64,000 nt of DNA from Sporisorium sorghi (GCA_023212695.1 JALCCG010000007.1:151698-215697), one strand, 5' to 3'; positions 46,880 to 57,024 are shown, counted from the first letter of the stretch. Notes: a model not told the origin generated them from the sequence alone. A program made the numbers and translations.

Positions 46880-48589
46880 TCACTTCTTCGGAAGCTGGAA
46901 CGAGCTCTTCAGGGAGACTACGCGGTTAAATACCGGACGCCCCGGCTGTGAATACTTCGAGTCCACATTGAAATATCCGTGGCGGAAGAACTGGAACTTG
47001 TCCTGTGGTGCCGCATCCTTCATATTGGGTTCCACGAAGCCCTGCACAATTTGCAGTGAATTCGGATTGATGTCGTCCAGGAAGGACTTTTCCGCTGCGA
47101 CTTCCTGCTCTTCGCCCGCAATTTCTTGCACCCCTTCCGCTTCCTCCTCTTCGCCCTTGAACAGCGGTTCGAAGAGACGGAATTCGGCTGGTACAGCCTG
47201 GGTGGCCTCCACCCAGTGGATCGTCCCTTTCACCTTCCGTCCGGTAAAGCCGCTGCCGCTCTTCGTCTCCGGATCATAGGTGCAGTGAATCTCAACAACC
47301 TTGCCGCTCTCATCCTTGATGACCTCATGGCATTTGATGAAATAAGCATGTTTTAAACGAACCTCATTGCCAGGGAACAAGCGGAAATATTTGCTCGGAG
47401 GATCTTCCATAAAGTCCTCTTGCTCAATATAAATCTCGCGGGAGAATGGAATCTGACGGATCCCCATTTCCGGATTCTCCGTATTGTTCTCGGCGTCCAG
47501 CCACTCCGTCTCACCTTCAGGATAGTTCGTGATAACCACCTTCAGCGGGTCCAGCACAGCCATCGTACGCGGCGCCTTCAGCTTCAGATCTTCCCGGATA
47601 AAGTGCTCCATCACCTGACGATCCACTGTACCGTATGCCTTCGAAATTCCCGTCTCAAATACGAAGCTGCGAATAGCCTCCGGGGTATAGCCCAGACGGC
47701 GAAGTCCGGAGATCGTCGGCATGCGCGGATCATCCCAGCCGTCCACAACGTTCTCGTCTACGAGCTGCTTCAGCTTGCGCTTGCTCGTTACCGTCTGCGC
47801 TACGTTCAGACGTCCGAATTCGTACTGGTGCGGCGTGCTGTCCATCTCACATTCCGCTACCACCCAGTCATAGAATGGGCGCTGATCTTCAAACTCCAGG
47901 GAGCACAGGGAATGCGTGACGCCTTCAATAGCATCTTCCAGCGGGTGCGCAAAAGCATACATCGGATAGATGCACCATTTGTCGCCCGTATTATGATGAT
48001 GTGCATGAGAGATACGGTAAATGACCGGATCCCGCAGATTAATATTAGGCGAAGCCATATCGATCTTCGCACGCAGCACGCGCTCGCCGTTGGCGAATTC
48101 CCCTTTGCGCATCCGCTCGAACAGATCCAGATTCTCTTCAACGCCGCGATCCCGGTAAGGACTGTTTTGACCAGGCTCGGTCAGGGTTCCGCGGGTTGCG
48201 CGGATTTGGTCAGCGGATTGATCATCCACGTAAGCCTTCCCTTTTTTGATCAGCAGCACCGCGCGATTGAACATTTCTTCAAAATAATCAGAAGCATACC
48301 GCAGCTCTTCCCAATCGAAGCCGAGCCACTTGACGTCTTCCTTAATAGAATTGACATATTCAATGTCTTCCTTCACCGGGTTCGTATCATCAAACCGCAA
48401 GTGCGTCCGTCCGCCGAACTCGTCGGCCAGTGTGAAATTGATCCAGATTGCCTTGGCATGTCCGATATGCAAGTAACCGTTCGGTTCCGGCGGAAAGCGG
48501 GTAACGATCTCCTTGACCTTACCGGACTTCAGGTCTTCGGTAATTACATTCTTTATGAAATTGGAGGGGGTTCCCCGATGGTTCTCCAC
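46880..48589 (-). CDS. glnS: Glutaminyl-tRNA synthetase
   Basis: Class I synthetase (569 aa) that charges tRNA-Gln directly. The HIGH motif is in [17 protein letters not shown], the KMSKS counterpart is [10 protein letters not shown], and LRFDDTNP follows the first motif as in GlnRS. The anticodon-binding beta-barrels contain an acidic insertion ([20 protein letters not shown]) not usual in E. coli GlnRS. GTG 48589 is preferred (AAAGG nine bases upstream; [14 protein letters not shown] matches the family start). The frame is open to 48751. GlnRS is uncommon in Firmicutes, which mostly use GluRS plus GatCAB. No T-box was found upstream. Confidence 0.96.
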   Translation of the reverse strand: MENHRGTPSNFIKNVITEDLKSGKVKEIVTRFPPEPNGYLHIGHAKAIWINFTLADEFGGRTHLRFDDTNPVKEDIEYVNSIKEDVKWLGFDWEELRYASDYFEEMFNRAVLLIKKGKAYVDDQSADQIRATRGTLTEPGQNSPYRDRGVEENLDLFERMRKGEFANGERVLRAKIDMASPNINLRDPVIYRISHAHHHNTGDKWCIYPMYAFAHPLEDAIEGVTHSLCSLEFEDQRPFYDWVVAECEMDSTPHQYEFGRLNVAQTVTSKRKLKQLVDENVVDGWDDPRMPTISGLRRLGYTPEAIRSFVFETGISKAYGTVDRQVMEHFIREDLKLKAPRTMAVLDPLKVVITNYPEGETEWLDAENNTENPEMGIRQIPFSREIYIEQEDFMEDPPSKYFRLFPGNEVRLKHAYFIKCHEVIKDESGKVVEIHCTYDPETKSGSGFTGRKVKGTIHWVEATQAVPAEFRLFEPLFKGEEEEAEGVQEIAGEEQEVAAEKSFLDDINPNSLQIVQGFVEPNMKDAAPQDKFQFFRHGYFNVDSKYSQPGRPVFNRVVSLKSSFQLPKK

Positions 48590-48804
48590 GTTGATCAACC
48601 TTTCATTCTGTGAATTTCTGTCTATCTCCTGTATAAACGTGTTTCCCTTAAATATACCTGTAATGCGGGGATTGTTCAAGGAATTCGGCGTTTCAGCACC
48701 ACAGGCCGCCCATTTCAGATGTGCAATCGACAGGCGATCCAATCGATGCATTCAACCTGCGAACAATTCATTCGGCAGAGGGTGATATGCCTGCTACAAT
48801 CATT

Positions 48805-48833
48805 TTGACGGGGGCTTTTTTATAGGGTAGCAT
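48805..48833 (+). promoter_or_regulatory. Possible SigA promoter of the DUF2164 gene
   Basis: TTGACG (48805-48810), 17 bases, TAGCAT (48828-48833), 38 bp ahead of the ATG. Good -35 and moderate -10. Confidence 0.45.
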
Positions 48834-48871
48834 GAATAGAAAACAGCCATTATAGGAGGCCTGACAATCTT

Positions 48872-49126
48872 ATGAAACCTAGCAAACTTCCCAAAGAGCA
48901 GCGCGAACAGCTTATCGAAGGGGTCCAGGAATATTTTGAAACCGAGCGCGGCGAGACCCTGGGTCATCTGGCTGCGGAGAGCGTTCTCGATTTTTTCATG
49001 GAAACCCTAGGGCCGCACTTATATAATCAAGCGCTCAACGACTGCAGAACGGTGGTCAGTCAGCGTATGATTTCCCTTGAAGAAGATATTTACGCATTAG
49101 AGCAAAAAGTGAAGCGAACTCGTTAA
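48872..49126 (+). CDS. DUF2164 family protein
   Basis: Small acidic cytosolic protein (84 aa) matching the DUF2164 pattern: KLPKEQREQLIEGVQEYF at the N-terminus and LDFFMETLGPHLYNQALNDC in the middle, then a charged coiled tail. Function unknown; members are predicted all-helical. The AGGAGG-type SD lies upstream of ATG 48872. Divergent from glnS and 43 bp ahead of an acetyltransferase gene, with which it may be co-transcribed. Confidence 0.88.
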   Translation: MKPSKLPKEQREQLIEGVQEYFETERGETLGHLAAESVLDFFMETLGPHLYNQALNDCRTVVSQRMISLEEDIYALEQKVKRTR

Positions 49127-49169
49127 GGCTGCATACCCTTCACGATGGTGAACAAAGGAGAATACATAT

Positions 49170-49718
49170 ATGTTTGGATACGCATTAGACGACCATGTAG
49201 AGCTGCGGCCACTGGCCATAGAGCATGCACGGGCCCTGTTCGAGATGACAGACCGGTCACGGGACCGCCTCCGCAAGTGGCTTCCCTGGGTGGATGCCGT
49301 CACAGAGATAAACGATTCCGTCAATTATATTAAAGGGGCCATGAAGCAAGCGGCCGACAACGGTGGCTTCTCGGCAGGCATCTGGGTGCGCGAGGAGCTG
49401 GCTGGGACCATCTCATTCCATGAGATTGATTGGACCAACCGTTCCGTCAGCATTGGCTATTGGCTGGATCAGCATTTTACCGGCCAAGGCCTGATGACAA
49501 GCGCTTGCCGGGCGTTCACGGATCACGCGCTGATGCGCATGGGGCTGAACCGGGTGGAGATCCGCTGTGCGACCGCGAATCATCGCAGCCGGGCCATCCC
49601 GGAACGGCTGGGATTTGTGCTGGAAGGCGTTATCCGCGAAGCGGAGAAGCTGCCTCAAGGCTATGTTAACCATGCGGTTTACGGCATGATTCAAAGCGAA
49701 TGGAAGCGGATGAGATAA
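49170..49718 (+). CDS. GNAT acetyltransferase (RimJ/RimL-like)
   Basis: Acetyl-CoA-dependent N-acetyltransferase of 182 aa. The fold is visible: N-terminal LDDHVELRPLAIEHARALFEM, ISFHEIDWTNRSVSIGYWLDQHFTGQGLMTSACRAFTDHAL (in part) with the GQG acetyl-CoA loop, and NRVEIRCATANHRSRAIPERLGFVLEGVIREAEKL. This is the RimJ/RimL (YdaF-like) type. The substrate (ribosomal protein N-terminus or small molecule) cannot be told. ATG 49170 follows AAAGGAG. Confidence 0.9.
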   Translation: MFGYALDDHVELRPLAIEHARALFEMTDRSRDRLRKWLPWVDAVTEINDSVNYIKGAMKQAADNGGFSAGIWVREELAGTISFHEIDWTNRSVSIGYWLDQHFTGQGLMTSACRAFTDHALMRMGLNRVEIRCATANHRSRAIPERLGFVLEGVIREAEKLPQGYVNHAVYGMIQSEWKRMR

Positions 49719-49812
49719 CCAGCACCTGCGCTTGATCATAAGACAGCCTTTGGCCTCTCATCACGCCGCAAGAAAACGTCGTATTGTCATTATAAGACAG
49801 ATCATCTTGAAG

Positions 49813-49853
49813 AAACCGGCTTGTATCCTGTGGAAAGGACGCAAGCCGGTTTT
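49813..49853. terminator. Terminator hairpin between the convergent GNAT and MOSC genes
   Basis: AACCGGCTTG pairs with CAAGCCGGTT around an 18-base loop, followed by TT on the plus strand. Placed in the gap of two convergent genes. Confidence 0.7.
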
Positions 49854-49945
49854 GCCATCCGGCAAGGAATATTGAGACAAGGGAAGTACGCAAGGGCAGG
49901 GTCGGTTTGACCAATCGCCTTCCAGAAACATCAATCCGCCCTGCT

Positions 49946-50590
49946 CTACAGGGTTTCAAGCCATTTTCCGAACTGCGTCTTCAAACTAACGGACAGCACA
50001 TCCAGTTCAAGCATGCGGTTCAACCCCTGCTCATCCTTCCGTCCATCCTTCATCATACGAAGCAACTCCAGCACCGTCGTGCCCGCAGCGTGAGACTCCA
50101 GCTGGGTGACGGAGGAATCGGCACGGACATCCCCTTCCTCCAGCACTCGGAAGTAAAACCCGCTATAACCTGTGTTCAGCACACGTACCGGCATGTCCTT
50201 GACACCAAGCTTCTGAGACAGCTTGAAGCACGGGTATCGAGGCTGGCTGATCTGCACCACTGCGTCTCCTACCCGGTACACATCGCCAATGCAGACCCGA
50301 TCCTCCAGCATTCCCCGCAGCGTCAGATTCTCTCCAAAGGCGGCATAGGGGAGCTGCTTCCCCAGACTGTTCTCCCAATAGGCGTAATGCTCGTAGGGAT
50401 AAGCGCACACCGCTTTATCTACGCCGCCGTGATTGACGAGGTCTGCCTGCCCGTCCCCTGCGAAATTCACCGTGCTCAGAAACAAAGGGCCGTCCACTGG
50501 CTGCTTGTAGATTCCAGTAGACAGGTCTTTTCCCTGGTATTCAACGGTTACAGGCGTTCCCACATTCAGTGATACAATTCCTAAAGTCAT
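49946..50590 (-). CDS. MOSC domain protein (YiiM-like)
   Basis: Protein of 214 aa with an N-terminal beta-barrel MOSC domain, a fold related to the C-terminus of molybdenum cofactor sulfurases. Motifs include VNHGGVDKAVCAYPYEHYAYWE, FGENLTLRGMLEDRVCIGDVYRVG and the conserved Cys in QPRYPCFKLSQKLG. A C-terminal three-helix domain (HAAGTTVLELLRMM...) completes the YiiM type. E. coli YiiM acts in reduction of 6-N-hydroxylaminopurine; sulfur or Mo-cofactor ligation is the family theme. ATG 50590 has GGAGG nine bases upstream. Nearby moaA/mobA fit the theme. Confidence 0.88.
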   Translation of the reverse strand: MTLGIVSLNVGTPVTVEYQGKDLSTGIYKQPVDGPLFLSTVNFAGDGQADLVNHGGVDKAVCAYPYEHYAYWENSLGKQLPYAAFGENLTLRGMLEDRVCIGDVYRVGDAVVQISQPRYPCFKLSQKLGVKDMPVRVLNTGYSGFYFRVLEEGDVRADSSVTQLESHAAGTTVLELLRMMKDGRKDEQGLNRMLELDVLSVSLKTQFGKWLETL

Positions 50591-50678
50591 GGAAAGTAAC
50601 CTCCGCTCTCTTCTTTTTTCATCTACTATATGCAATCGCCTGTGCTCTTGTCCAGAAGCGGTCAAGCAGCAGAATTAG

Positions 50679-50710
50679 AAAAAAACAGCCCGGCAAGCTG
50701 CCGGGCCGTT
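50679..50710 (-). terminator. Rho-independent terminator of the downstream GNAT gene
   Basis: Minus strand: AACGGCCCGGCAGC-TTGCCGGGCTGTT followed by TTTTT, about 60 bp after the stop at 50769. Confidence 0.88.
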
Positions 50711-50768
50711 CCAACCTAATACTCATCCTCTTCTTGCACATGGACAGTGCTTTTGAGCGATGCGCGGT

Positions 50769-51263
50769 TTATAAGAAATAACACATTAAGATATCATCGA
50801 CGTAACGTCCGTCCACATAGAACTCCTGAATCAGTCGGCCCTCTTCCTTAAATCCGCAGTTCTTATAGAAGGAAAGTGCACCGGGATTACTGGACAGCAC
50901 GCGCAGCCTCAGCTTCGTTATGCCCTCAACCCGTGCCATCTCCTTCACTGCTTCTATAAGGCGCTTCCCGATGCCCCGCCGTTGATGGGAGGGATGAACC
51001 GCTATATTCAACTCCAGCACATGACGATTGCTGTGAAGGCCTGTTGGCGCACGGAATCCAACATAACCGCATAACTCCTCCTCATACAGCGCCACAAGCT
51101 GCGTGCCGGGCGGGCATTGCAGAAGGTAATGATCCCTTGAGGTCCATTTCAGCGGCTCAGGGGCTGTATTACAATCCCATACCAGTTCATCAAGCTCCAT
51201 GAGTGAAACGGCGTCCTTCATCTCGGAGAACCGGATGGTCACTGTCTCTTGACGGGTCTTCAT
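50769..51263 (-). CDS. GNAT acetyltransferase
   Basis: N-acetyltransferase of 164 aa. The acetyl-CoA binding motif is VHPSHQRRGIGKRLIEAVKE (residues about 95-114) and the C-terminal motif B is LSSNPGALSFYKNCGFKEEGRL. Substrate unknown; members of this type acetylate polyamines, phosphinothricin-like compounds or ribosomal proteins. ATG 51263 is preferred (GAGGG six bases upstream), though the frame opens at 51293. Own terminator downstream; it precedes the GH94 gene in the opposite flank but is likely a separate unit. Confidence 0.88.
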   Translation of the reverse strand: MKTRQETVTIRFSEMKDAVSLMELDELVWDCNTAPEPLKWTSRDHYLLQCPPGTQLVALYEEELCGYVGFRAPTGLHSNRHVLELNIAVHPSHQRRGIGKRLIEAVKEMARVEGITKLRLRVLSSNPGALSFYKNCGFKEEGRLIQEFYVDGRYVDDILMCYFL

Positions 51264-51345
51264 CGCCATCCCTCGCTTCGATAACCATTCCATTCATTAT
51301 ATCAGAACGATGTGTTTCCTGCTGACGAGTTATAGGGATCAAGCA

Positions 51346-54300
51346 TTATTGTTCATTAACTCCACTGTAAATATCCACAACACATCCAACCTGACTCTCT
51401 GTGGCTAATCGCTTAAAGTCTGCGCTGGAAATGCGCACGCCGCCTGTGCGGTAACGGTTCCGGATGGAACCGGCGGCTACATCCTGTCCGTTGATCGTGA
51501 CACGGGTCTCCTCACGGCTATCAATGTGATAGCTGAACGTAACCGGGATTCCGGCATAATGGAATTCGAACTGAAGACCATCGAGTGACGTCGGCAGAAC
51601 CGGGTCGATCACGAGATCTCCCCCGGCTTCACGAATGCCAAGCGCATTGGAGATCAGCTGGTTCATATAAATCCCTGGACCGCTGGAATAAATTCTCCAT
51701 CCTCCCTTGACGGGCACGCGTCCGCTGCGCAGCTCATTAAAAGATTCCTGTGCATCATATCGGGTGTTGAACTTCCCGTCGGAGCTGCTGAAATACGCAT
51801 TGCTCTGACGCAGCTCCGCATTCGGCACAACCTCGGTAATGCCGATCGGGTTGATGCGCTCAAGCCCGCTCCAAACCTCGCTGCTCTTGCCAAGCTTCGC
51901 CATGGCCTCCACAAAACGAATGTGCGCATGCACATATTGAAGGCCCACTTCCCGGCCAAAATTGGCTGCCTGCTCCGCCCGCTTAAAGTGGGTGCTGACG
52001 CCGCCGGCATATACAGCCGGACGATTCATCAGCCTCACCCCGTCCGGGCAGAACAATTGTTCACGGATAATCTCGTAATGGCTGGCTGCCTGCTCCGGCG
52101 TTAACAGCTCACTGATCATGCTGCGCGTCATTGGCAGCAATCGATACTGGATTCCTGTCTCCTGATCCGTTGGATGAAGCAGGAATTTGCTGTGCTCTTT
52201 GCTCTCCATATATACAAATCCAGGAATGACTTCGGAATTCAAGATGTACGTATTGAAATCCCGCTGGATTCCTTCAGCGAGTTCCCCCATCTCAGCGGAC
52301 ATTCCTGTATCCACGTTCTCCATGACATGGGAGAACTGATTCAAGGTCTGATACGTCAAGGCTACCGTCCAGCTGCTGACCATGAACTGTTTCAATTGGG
52401 CGTTGGCCGGCTGCAGCGTATCATCCCAGTCCCCGTCTCCATAGGAAGACAGATGGGTGTCATGAAGGAAATGATTCCGAATGTAGGACAATTGTTTCTT
52501 CACATGCTCAAGCACGGTATGCGATTGCTCTGTAAAATCGAAGCTGTGTTTTCTAGTATAAGGGACGGCCAGCTCCAGAATGTCGTAATCATGAGTAACG
52601 GCCAAATAATCGCCAAGCACCTTAAGCGGCCAAACGATAATGTCGCCATGGCTTTCTTCCTGCTGTATATGTGCATACTGATCAAACATGAACCACTGCG
52701 GCCAATTCCCGTCATCTTCGTATTGGTGGGAGTATACCTCCAGCAGAATATCCCGAACCTGCTCGTATTGATGAGTTGCCATGAAATACTCGACAGGTCC
52801 CTGGCATACATCGCGTGTCCCCCACGCCGCACCGCCGTATTGTTCCAGCCCGTGCGGTACGGAATAGTGAACCAGCATGTTGTGCGTGTACCACCAGGCC
52901 AGCGCATTCACCTTGAACAAGCTGTCATCCTGACCATCCTTGAAACTTAAGTGGAACCCGTTCATGACCGAAGCATAGAACGAGCGGTAGCTTGCGATCT
53001 CCTCTTCGGCCTGCCGAGCCTGAATCGGAGCATTCGCCGCATCGAGATTGCCTTGTATGGTCATAGTCCATTCAGCGCTCTCACTAAGCCTTAACACCGT
53101 CAGGGAAGCATCTCCCGATACAACATTGCTTGCCAGAGCGGTTTCGTCTGTAACATGCACATCAGCTCCATTTACCTGAAGACGGTAATGGAGATCCTTG
53201 TATACGGACGCGCTGAGCGAAGCCGAATCCGCACGGAATGTGATCACGTTGCCTTCCTGAACACGGTGATACGGAACCTCATATTCATTGACGTCCATCG
53301 TCATTTGCATAGTGACCAGATAACGGTAAGCCCTGCCGCTCTTAGAACGAACCTCAAGCGTCAGCTCCGGCGATGCGGCCGAGGTGAAGTTGGTAATGAT
53401 CAGCATGTCATTGTCAGTCTTATAATACCACCGTACATAGTTAAAGCCGATCTCAAACACGGATGGCATGGTAAGAAGACGGTACTTCCCGTCAATGTCT
53501 ACATAGATACGCTGACCGGACGTTTTGAGCACGTTAAGCGCGCTTCTGGCGTGGCTCATCATTTTGTTGAAGTTGGTATTGCCCGTAACCACCTGAGAAT
53601 TGAACACCCCATACATGTATGAGGTTGTCGTTAGGACAGGACTGCCAAGCGTCACATTCTGACCGCTCATCAGGATATGACCGTGCGGACGCTCCACTCG
53701 AAGCTCTTTCTCCTTCATGACGATATGCTCGTAGGTATCCGTGAAGAAGGACAACAGCTCTTCCCCGTCACGCTCCTCTTGGCGGCGTACAGGATACAAT
53801 GCCTTCAACTCGTCTGCAGTCAAAGGCACGGTACGCAGAGGTTCCCCAAGGAACTCCGATCGTTCCGTGCGCGTTAGTTTATGACCCGTTCCTGTCATGC
53901 CGATAGCTTCAACCTGCTGCCAAGTTGACTGAAGCTCATCCTGGAACTCCAATTCGGTGACAGCCTCAGGATGATGCTCTTTAAACAATCCATAAAATAC
54001 GAATCTCGCCTTGCCATCAAGCTTGAGGCATGGTGACTGCAGCGCAGTGTAAGCAAATTCATATTGATACACTTCATTAGCCAGGCTCTCATTGGACAAG
54101 GCCTCCGCTTGGTTTGTCTCCTTATAAGAAAGACCAAAAAACTGAAATCCATCCGTGGCATAGCCAACGGCTGTTGTCAGCGCGCCTTGCTGGAGATAAG
54201 GGAACACGCCTCCCTGCGGCTGGTTTTGACGGGAACACACGACATAACCCAGATCTTCCTGTTCAAACACGGCATGGTCGATATACTGGGACAAATACGC

Positions 54301-54723
54301 TTCATTGGTTCGAACGGCGCCCGGATGCGCGATCCCTACGTCCTGTCCATACACAACATCAACTTGGATCCCTTCCCCTTGGAGCTCAATATCCCAGAAC
54401 CAGGCTCCTGATTCTGTCGGGGTGAATAGTACCTTATAGGCAACTCCCTTAACGTTTCCTTCCCACATCATCCGATTATCCAAGAGGGTAACCATGCTGT
54501 TCGAATACACCCCAAGCATGGGAATCGCCTCGATGCCGGCCTCGGTATGAATTCTCAGAAACAGATTGTTAAGGGCACCATCAATCGAATTGGAGAGGAG
54601 CTGGTTTATCATGGTGCTGCCGTAAGTCGCCTGAAACAGATCACCGCTAGGCAAAAAGGTAAACGTTAATTCTCCCGCCTTGAGAACCATCTTGTCATCG
54701 TTCATTACATTGCTGGCTGTCAC
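51346..54723 (-). CDS. GH94-type glycoside phosphorylase, probable 1,2-beta-oligoglucan phosphorylase
   Basis: Large cytosolic phosphorylase of about 1125 aa: N-terminal beta-sandwich region, helical linker, (alpha/alpha)6 barrel and C-terminal jelly-roll. Barrel motifs are EQYGGAAWGTRDVCQGPVEYF, DDGNWPQWFMFDQYA and SYGDGDWDDTLQP, whose Asp near residue 765-768 is the expected general acid. Length and the GAAWGTRDVCQGP motif fit the 1,2-beta-oligoglucan (sophorooligosaccharide) phosphorylases such as L. innocua Lin1839 rather than the shorter cellobiose or chitobiose enzymes. It would release glucose 1-phosphate. The GTG at 54723 has AGGAA nine bases upstream. GH3, ABC transporter and LacI neighbours match that locus. 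Confidence 0.8.
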   Translation of the reverse strand: MTASNVMNDDKMVLKAGELTFTFLPSGDLFQATYGSTMINQLLSNSIDGALNNLFLRIHTEAGIEAIPMLGVYSNSMVTLLDNRMMWEGNVKGVAYKVLFTPTESGAWFWDIELQGEGIQVDVVYGQDVGIAHPGAVRTNEAYLSQYIDHAVFEQEDLGYVVCSRQNQPQGGVFPYLQQGALTTAVGYATDGFQFFGLSYKETNQAEALSNESLANEVYQYEFAYTALQSPCLKLDGKARFVFYGLFKEHHPEAVTELEFQDELQSTWQQVEAIGMTGTGHKLTRTERSEFLGEPLRTVPLTADELKALYPVRRQEERDGEELLSFFTDTYEHIVMKEKELRVERPHGHILMSGQNVTLGSPVLTTTSYMYGVFNSQVVTGNTNFNKMMSHARSALNVLKTSGQRIYVDIDGKYRLLTMPSVFEIGFNYVRWYYKTDNDMLIITNFTSAASPELTLEVRSKSGRAYRYLVTMQMTMDVNEYEVPYHRVQEGNVITFRADSASLSASVYKDLHYRLQVNGADVHVTDETALASNVVSGDASLTVLRLSESAEWTMTIQGNLDAANAPIQARQAEEEIASYRSFYASVMNGFHLSFKDGQDDSLFKVNALAWWYTHNMLVHYSVPHGLEQYGGAAWGTRDVCQGPVEYFMATHQYEQVRDILLEVYSHQYEDDGNWPQWFMFDQYAHIQQEESHGDIIVWPLKVLGDYLAVTHDYDILELAVPYTRKHSFDFTEQSHTVLEHVKKQLSYIRNHFLHDTHLSSYGDGDWDDTLQPANAQLKQFMVSSWTVALTYQTLNQFSHVMENVDTGMSAEMGELAEGIQRDFNTYILNSEVIPGFVYMESKEHSKFLLHPTDQETGIQYRLLPMTRSMISELLTPEQAASHYEIIREQLFCPDGVRLMNRPAVYAGGVSTHFKRAEQAANFGREVGLQYVHAHIRFVEAMAKLGKSSEVWSGLERINPIGITEVVPNAELRQSNAYFSSSDGKFNTRYDAQESFNELRSGRVPVKGGWRIYSSGPGIYMNQLISNALGIREAGGDLVIDPVLPTSLDGLQFEFHYAGIPVTFSYHIDSREETRVTINGQDVAAGSIRNRYRTGGVRISSADFKRLATESQVGCVVDIYSGVNEQ

Positions 54724-54755
54724 AAGTATCACTTCCTGTCTGCAAAAATATGTGT

Positions 54756-56921
54756 TTATTTCCGAAGTCGAAACCGCCGTGTCTCTGTATCCCTGCTATT
54801 CTTTCCGACCATAATATCGAATTCCCCCGCATCGCTGGTGAAGGATAGATCCGAATGATGATAGCGCAGCTGTTGTTCGGTCAGCGTAAAGGTTACATCC
54901 TGTTGTTCGCCTGGCTGCAGCTGTACCTTGCGGAAAGCCTTCAGTTCCTTGACCGGTCTGACAACTTCGCCGGATCGATCACGAATGTACAGCTGTACTA
55001 CCTCTTCGCCGGCCATGTCTCCTGTATTCGTAACCGAAACCGTGACCTCCAGAGATTCATCCGGCGATATTTCATCCGTTGACAGCGTCATGTCCCCATA
55101 TTTGAAATCGGTATAGCTTAGACCGAAACCAAACGGAAGCAGCGGCTCATTCGGAATGTCCAAATATTGCGATACATAGCGCTCCTGCGCGTCTGGCGCA
55201 TCCTTCGGACGCCCGGTGTTGAAATGGTTATAATATACCGGTACTTGTCCAACGGAATATGGAAACGACATGCTGAGACGGCCGGAAGGATTCACTTCGC
55301 CTGTAAGCAGTGCAGCTACAGCTGCTCCGCCTTCAGTTCCCGGGAACCAGGCTTCCAGTACTGCATCTGCCTCATCCAGCACACCGTGCAGATCCAGCGG
55401 GCGGCCGTTGAACAAGACGGCAACCATCGGCTTCTGCAGCGTTTTGAGGTGCTGAATCAGCTGCAGCTGCGGCTGTGGCAATGTAATGAGGGCGCGGCTG
55501 CCCGCTTCTCCACTCATCTCGGAATCCTCCCCCAGCGCAAGCACGATAACGTCGGCTTCCATCGCAGCCTTCATGGCTTCTTCCAATTGCCGTCCGGTCA
55601 TTGTGCTCACACCGCAGCCCTCGGCTACCGTTAGCTGACCAGATGGCAGCTTGGAGCGAAGGCCCTGCTCCATCGTCACTGCATCTTCCTTGGAGCCCGT
55701 CCACGACCATGGGCCGAGAATATCGCCGCTTGCAGCAAAAGGGCCGATCAATGCAACACGCTGCTCCGCTTGCAGCGGCAGCAGAGCTTCATTCTTCAGG
55801 AGCACGCAGGATTTAGCCGCTGCTTCCCGTGCCGCCTGACGATGCTCATCGCAGAATACGATTTCCCGCTCAGCCTGCGGATCAGCTCCCCTCGTAGGAC
55901 GCTCAAACAGTCCGAGGCGCTTTTTCAAAGTTAGAATGCGCAGCACGGCCTCATCAATCAGAGACTCATCCACCCGTCCCTCTCGGACCAGTGCCGGTAA
56001 ATGATGAACATAACTGGAAGTCATCATCTCAATGTCCACGCCAGCTTCCATGGCCTTCAGTGCCGCTTCTTCTTCATCCTCCGCAATGCCATGGGGAATC
56101 ATCTCTTTGACCGCTCCCCAGTCGGAAATCAGTACACCATCGAAGCCCCATTCGCTTCGCAGCAAATCGCGCATCAGCCTTTTATTGCCGGTAGCCGGGA
56201 TTCCATCCACGGTATTGAAGGCGGTCATGACCATCTCGACGCCCTCATCCAGCGCCGCCTTGTATCCAGGCAAGTAATATTCCCGCAGCTGACGCTCGGA
56301 CATGTCCACCGTGTTGTAATCACGGCCACCTTCGCCTGCTCCGTAGGCAGCGAAATGCTTCACGCAAGCTGCAAGCCGGTTCAGGTCGCCGCTCAGGTCG
56401 TCACCCTGAAACCCCCTGACAAAAGCTCGCGCAAATTCACTGTTCAAATAGGGATCTTCGCCGGTCGACTCCATTACGCGTCCCCAACGGGGATCGCGAA
56501 CCAGGTCCACCATTGGTGCAAAGGTCACGTGAAGACCGGATACCGCGGCCTCACGTGCAGCGATCTCCGCACTCTGCTCGGCAAGACTCGGATCCCACGA
56601 ACTTCCCATTGCCAGCGGCACCGGAAAGATGGTCTTGAACCCATGCACGATATCGGCCATGATCAGCAGCGGAATGCCCAGCCTATTTTTGCGCATATGT
56701 GCTTCCTGAACAGCGATAACTTCCTCTGCACCCGCTAAACCCAACACGGAGCCTGCATTACTTACAATGGCATCCGTTATGCCGAGCGACTCCATAGGAC
56801 CTGTAATCTGTCCGGATTCCTGAGTTCCTTCGAAAAAAGGGACGGCCAGTTGTAGAAGCTGCGCGATTTTTTCCTCCAGCGTCATCTGATCTACCAGAGA
56901 AATCAGTTGTTGATCTGCCAT
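54756..56921 (-). CDS. GH3 beta-glucosidase
   Basis: Glycoside hydrolase family 3 enzyme (721 aa): N-terminal TIM barrel with the nucleophile Asp267 in GFDGVLISDWGAVKEM, the alpha/beta sandwich with KSCVLLKNEALLPL and VIVLALGEDSEMSGEAGSRALITLP, and a C-terminal fibronectin III domain (SLEVTVSVTNTGDMAGEEVVQLYI, in part). No signal peptide, so it works on imported sugars. ATG 56921 has GGAGG seven bases upstream. Coupled in one operon with the GH94 gene, it probably hydrolyses sophorose or the short end products, as Lin1840 does in Listeria. Two LacI-type operators lie upstream. Confidence 0.93.
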   Translation of the reverse strand: MADQQLISLVDQMTLEEKIAQLLQLAVPFFEGTQESGQITGPMESLGITDAIVSNAGSVLGLAGAEEVIAVQEAHMRKNRLGIPLLIMADIVHGFKTIFPVPLAMGSSWDPSLAEQSAEIAAREAAVSGLHVTFAPMVDLVRDPRWGRVMESTGEDPYLNSEFARAFVRGFQGDDLSGDLNRLAACVKHFAAYGAGEGGRDYNTVDMSERQLREYYLPGYKAALDEGVEMVMTAFNTVDGIPATGNKRLMRDLLRSEWGFDGVLISDWGAVKEMIPHGIAEDEEEAALKAMEAGVDIEMMTSSYVHHLPALVREGRVDESLIDEAVLRILTLKKRLGLFERPTRGADPQAEREIVFCDEHRQAAREAAAKSCVLLKNEALLPLQAEQRVALIGPFAASGDILGPWSWTGSKEDAVTMEQGLRSKLPSGQLTVAEGCGVSTMTGRQLEEAMKAAMEADVIVLALGEDSEMSGEAGSRALITLPQPQLQLIQHLKTLQKPMVAVLFNGRPLDLHGVLDEADAVLEAWFPGTEGGAAVAALLTGEVNPSGRLSMSFPYSVGQVPVYYNHFNTGRPKDAPDAQERYVSQYLDIPNEPLLPFGFGLSYTDFKYGDMTLSTDEISPDESLEVTVSVTNTGDMAGEEVVQLYIRDRSGEVVRPVKELKAFRKVQLQPGEQQDVTFTLTEQQLRYHHSDLSFTSDAGEFDIMVGKNSRDTETRRFRLRK

Positions 56922-56964
56922 TTCCCATCCTCCTTTGTCTTTGCAACATTCCATTTTACATAAA

Positions 56965-56978
56965 TTCGAAACGTTTTT
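56965..56978 (-). promoter_or_regulatory. LacI-type operator O1 ahead of the GH3-GH94 operon
   Basis: TTCGAAACGTTTTT, nine of ten bases of the GAAACGTTTC core. It lies 45 bp before the GH3 start and downstream of the putative -10, where binding would block elongation. Confidence 0.7.
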
Positions 56979-57018
56979 ATTTTATCAAACACAGTCATTT
57001 TAAGCCATTAAAATATAG

Positions 57019-57024
57019 ATTATA
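57019..57024 (-). promoter_or_regulatory. Consensus -10 of the GH3-GH94 operon
   Basis: Minus-strand TATAAT. The -35 at 18-bp spacing (TTCATA) matches four of six. It lies between operators O1 and O2. Confidence 0.5.

Noticed and set aside
47420..48613. Plus-strand 397-aa open frame
   Set aside because: It lies antisense inside glnS, has no SD or recognisable protein features and follows from the codon bias of glnS.
48590..48800. T-box leader for glnS
   Set aside because: No TGGNACCGCG antiterminator motif or terminator/antiterminator pair could be found upstream of the start.
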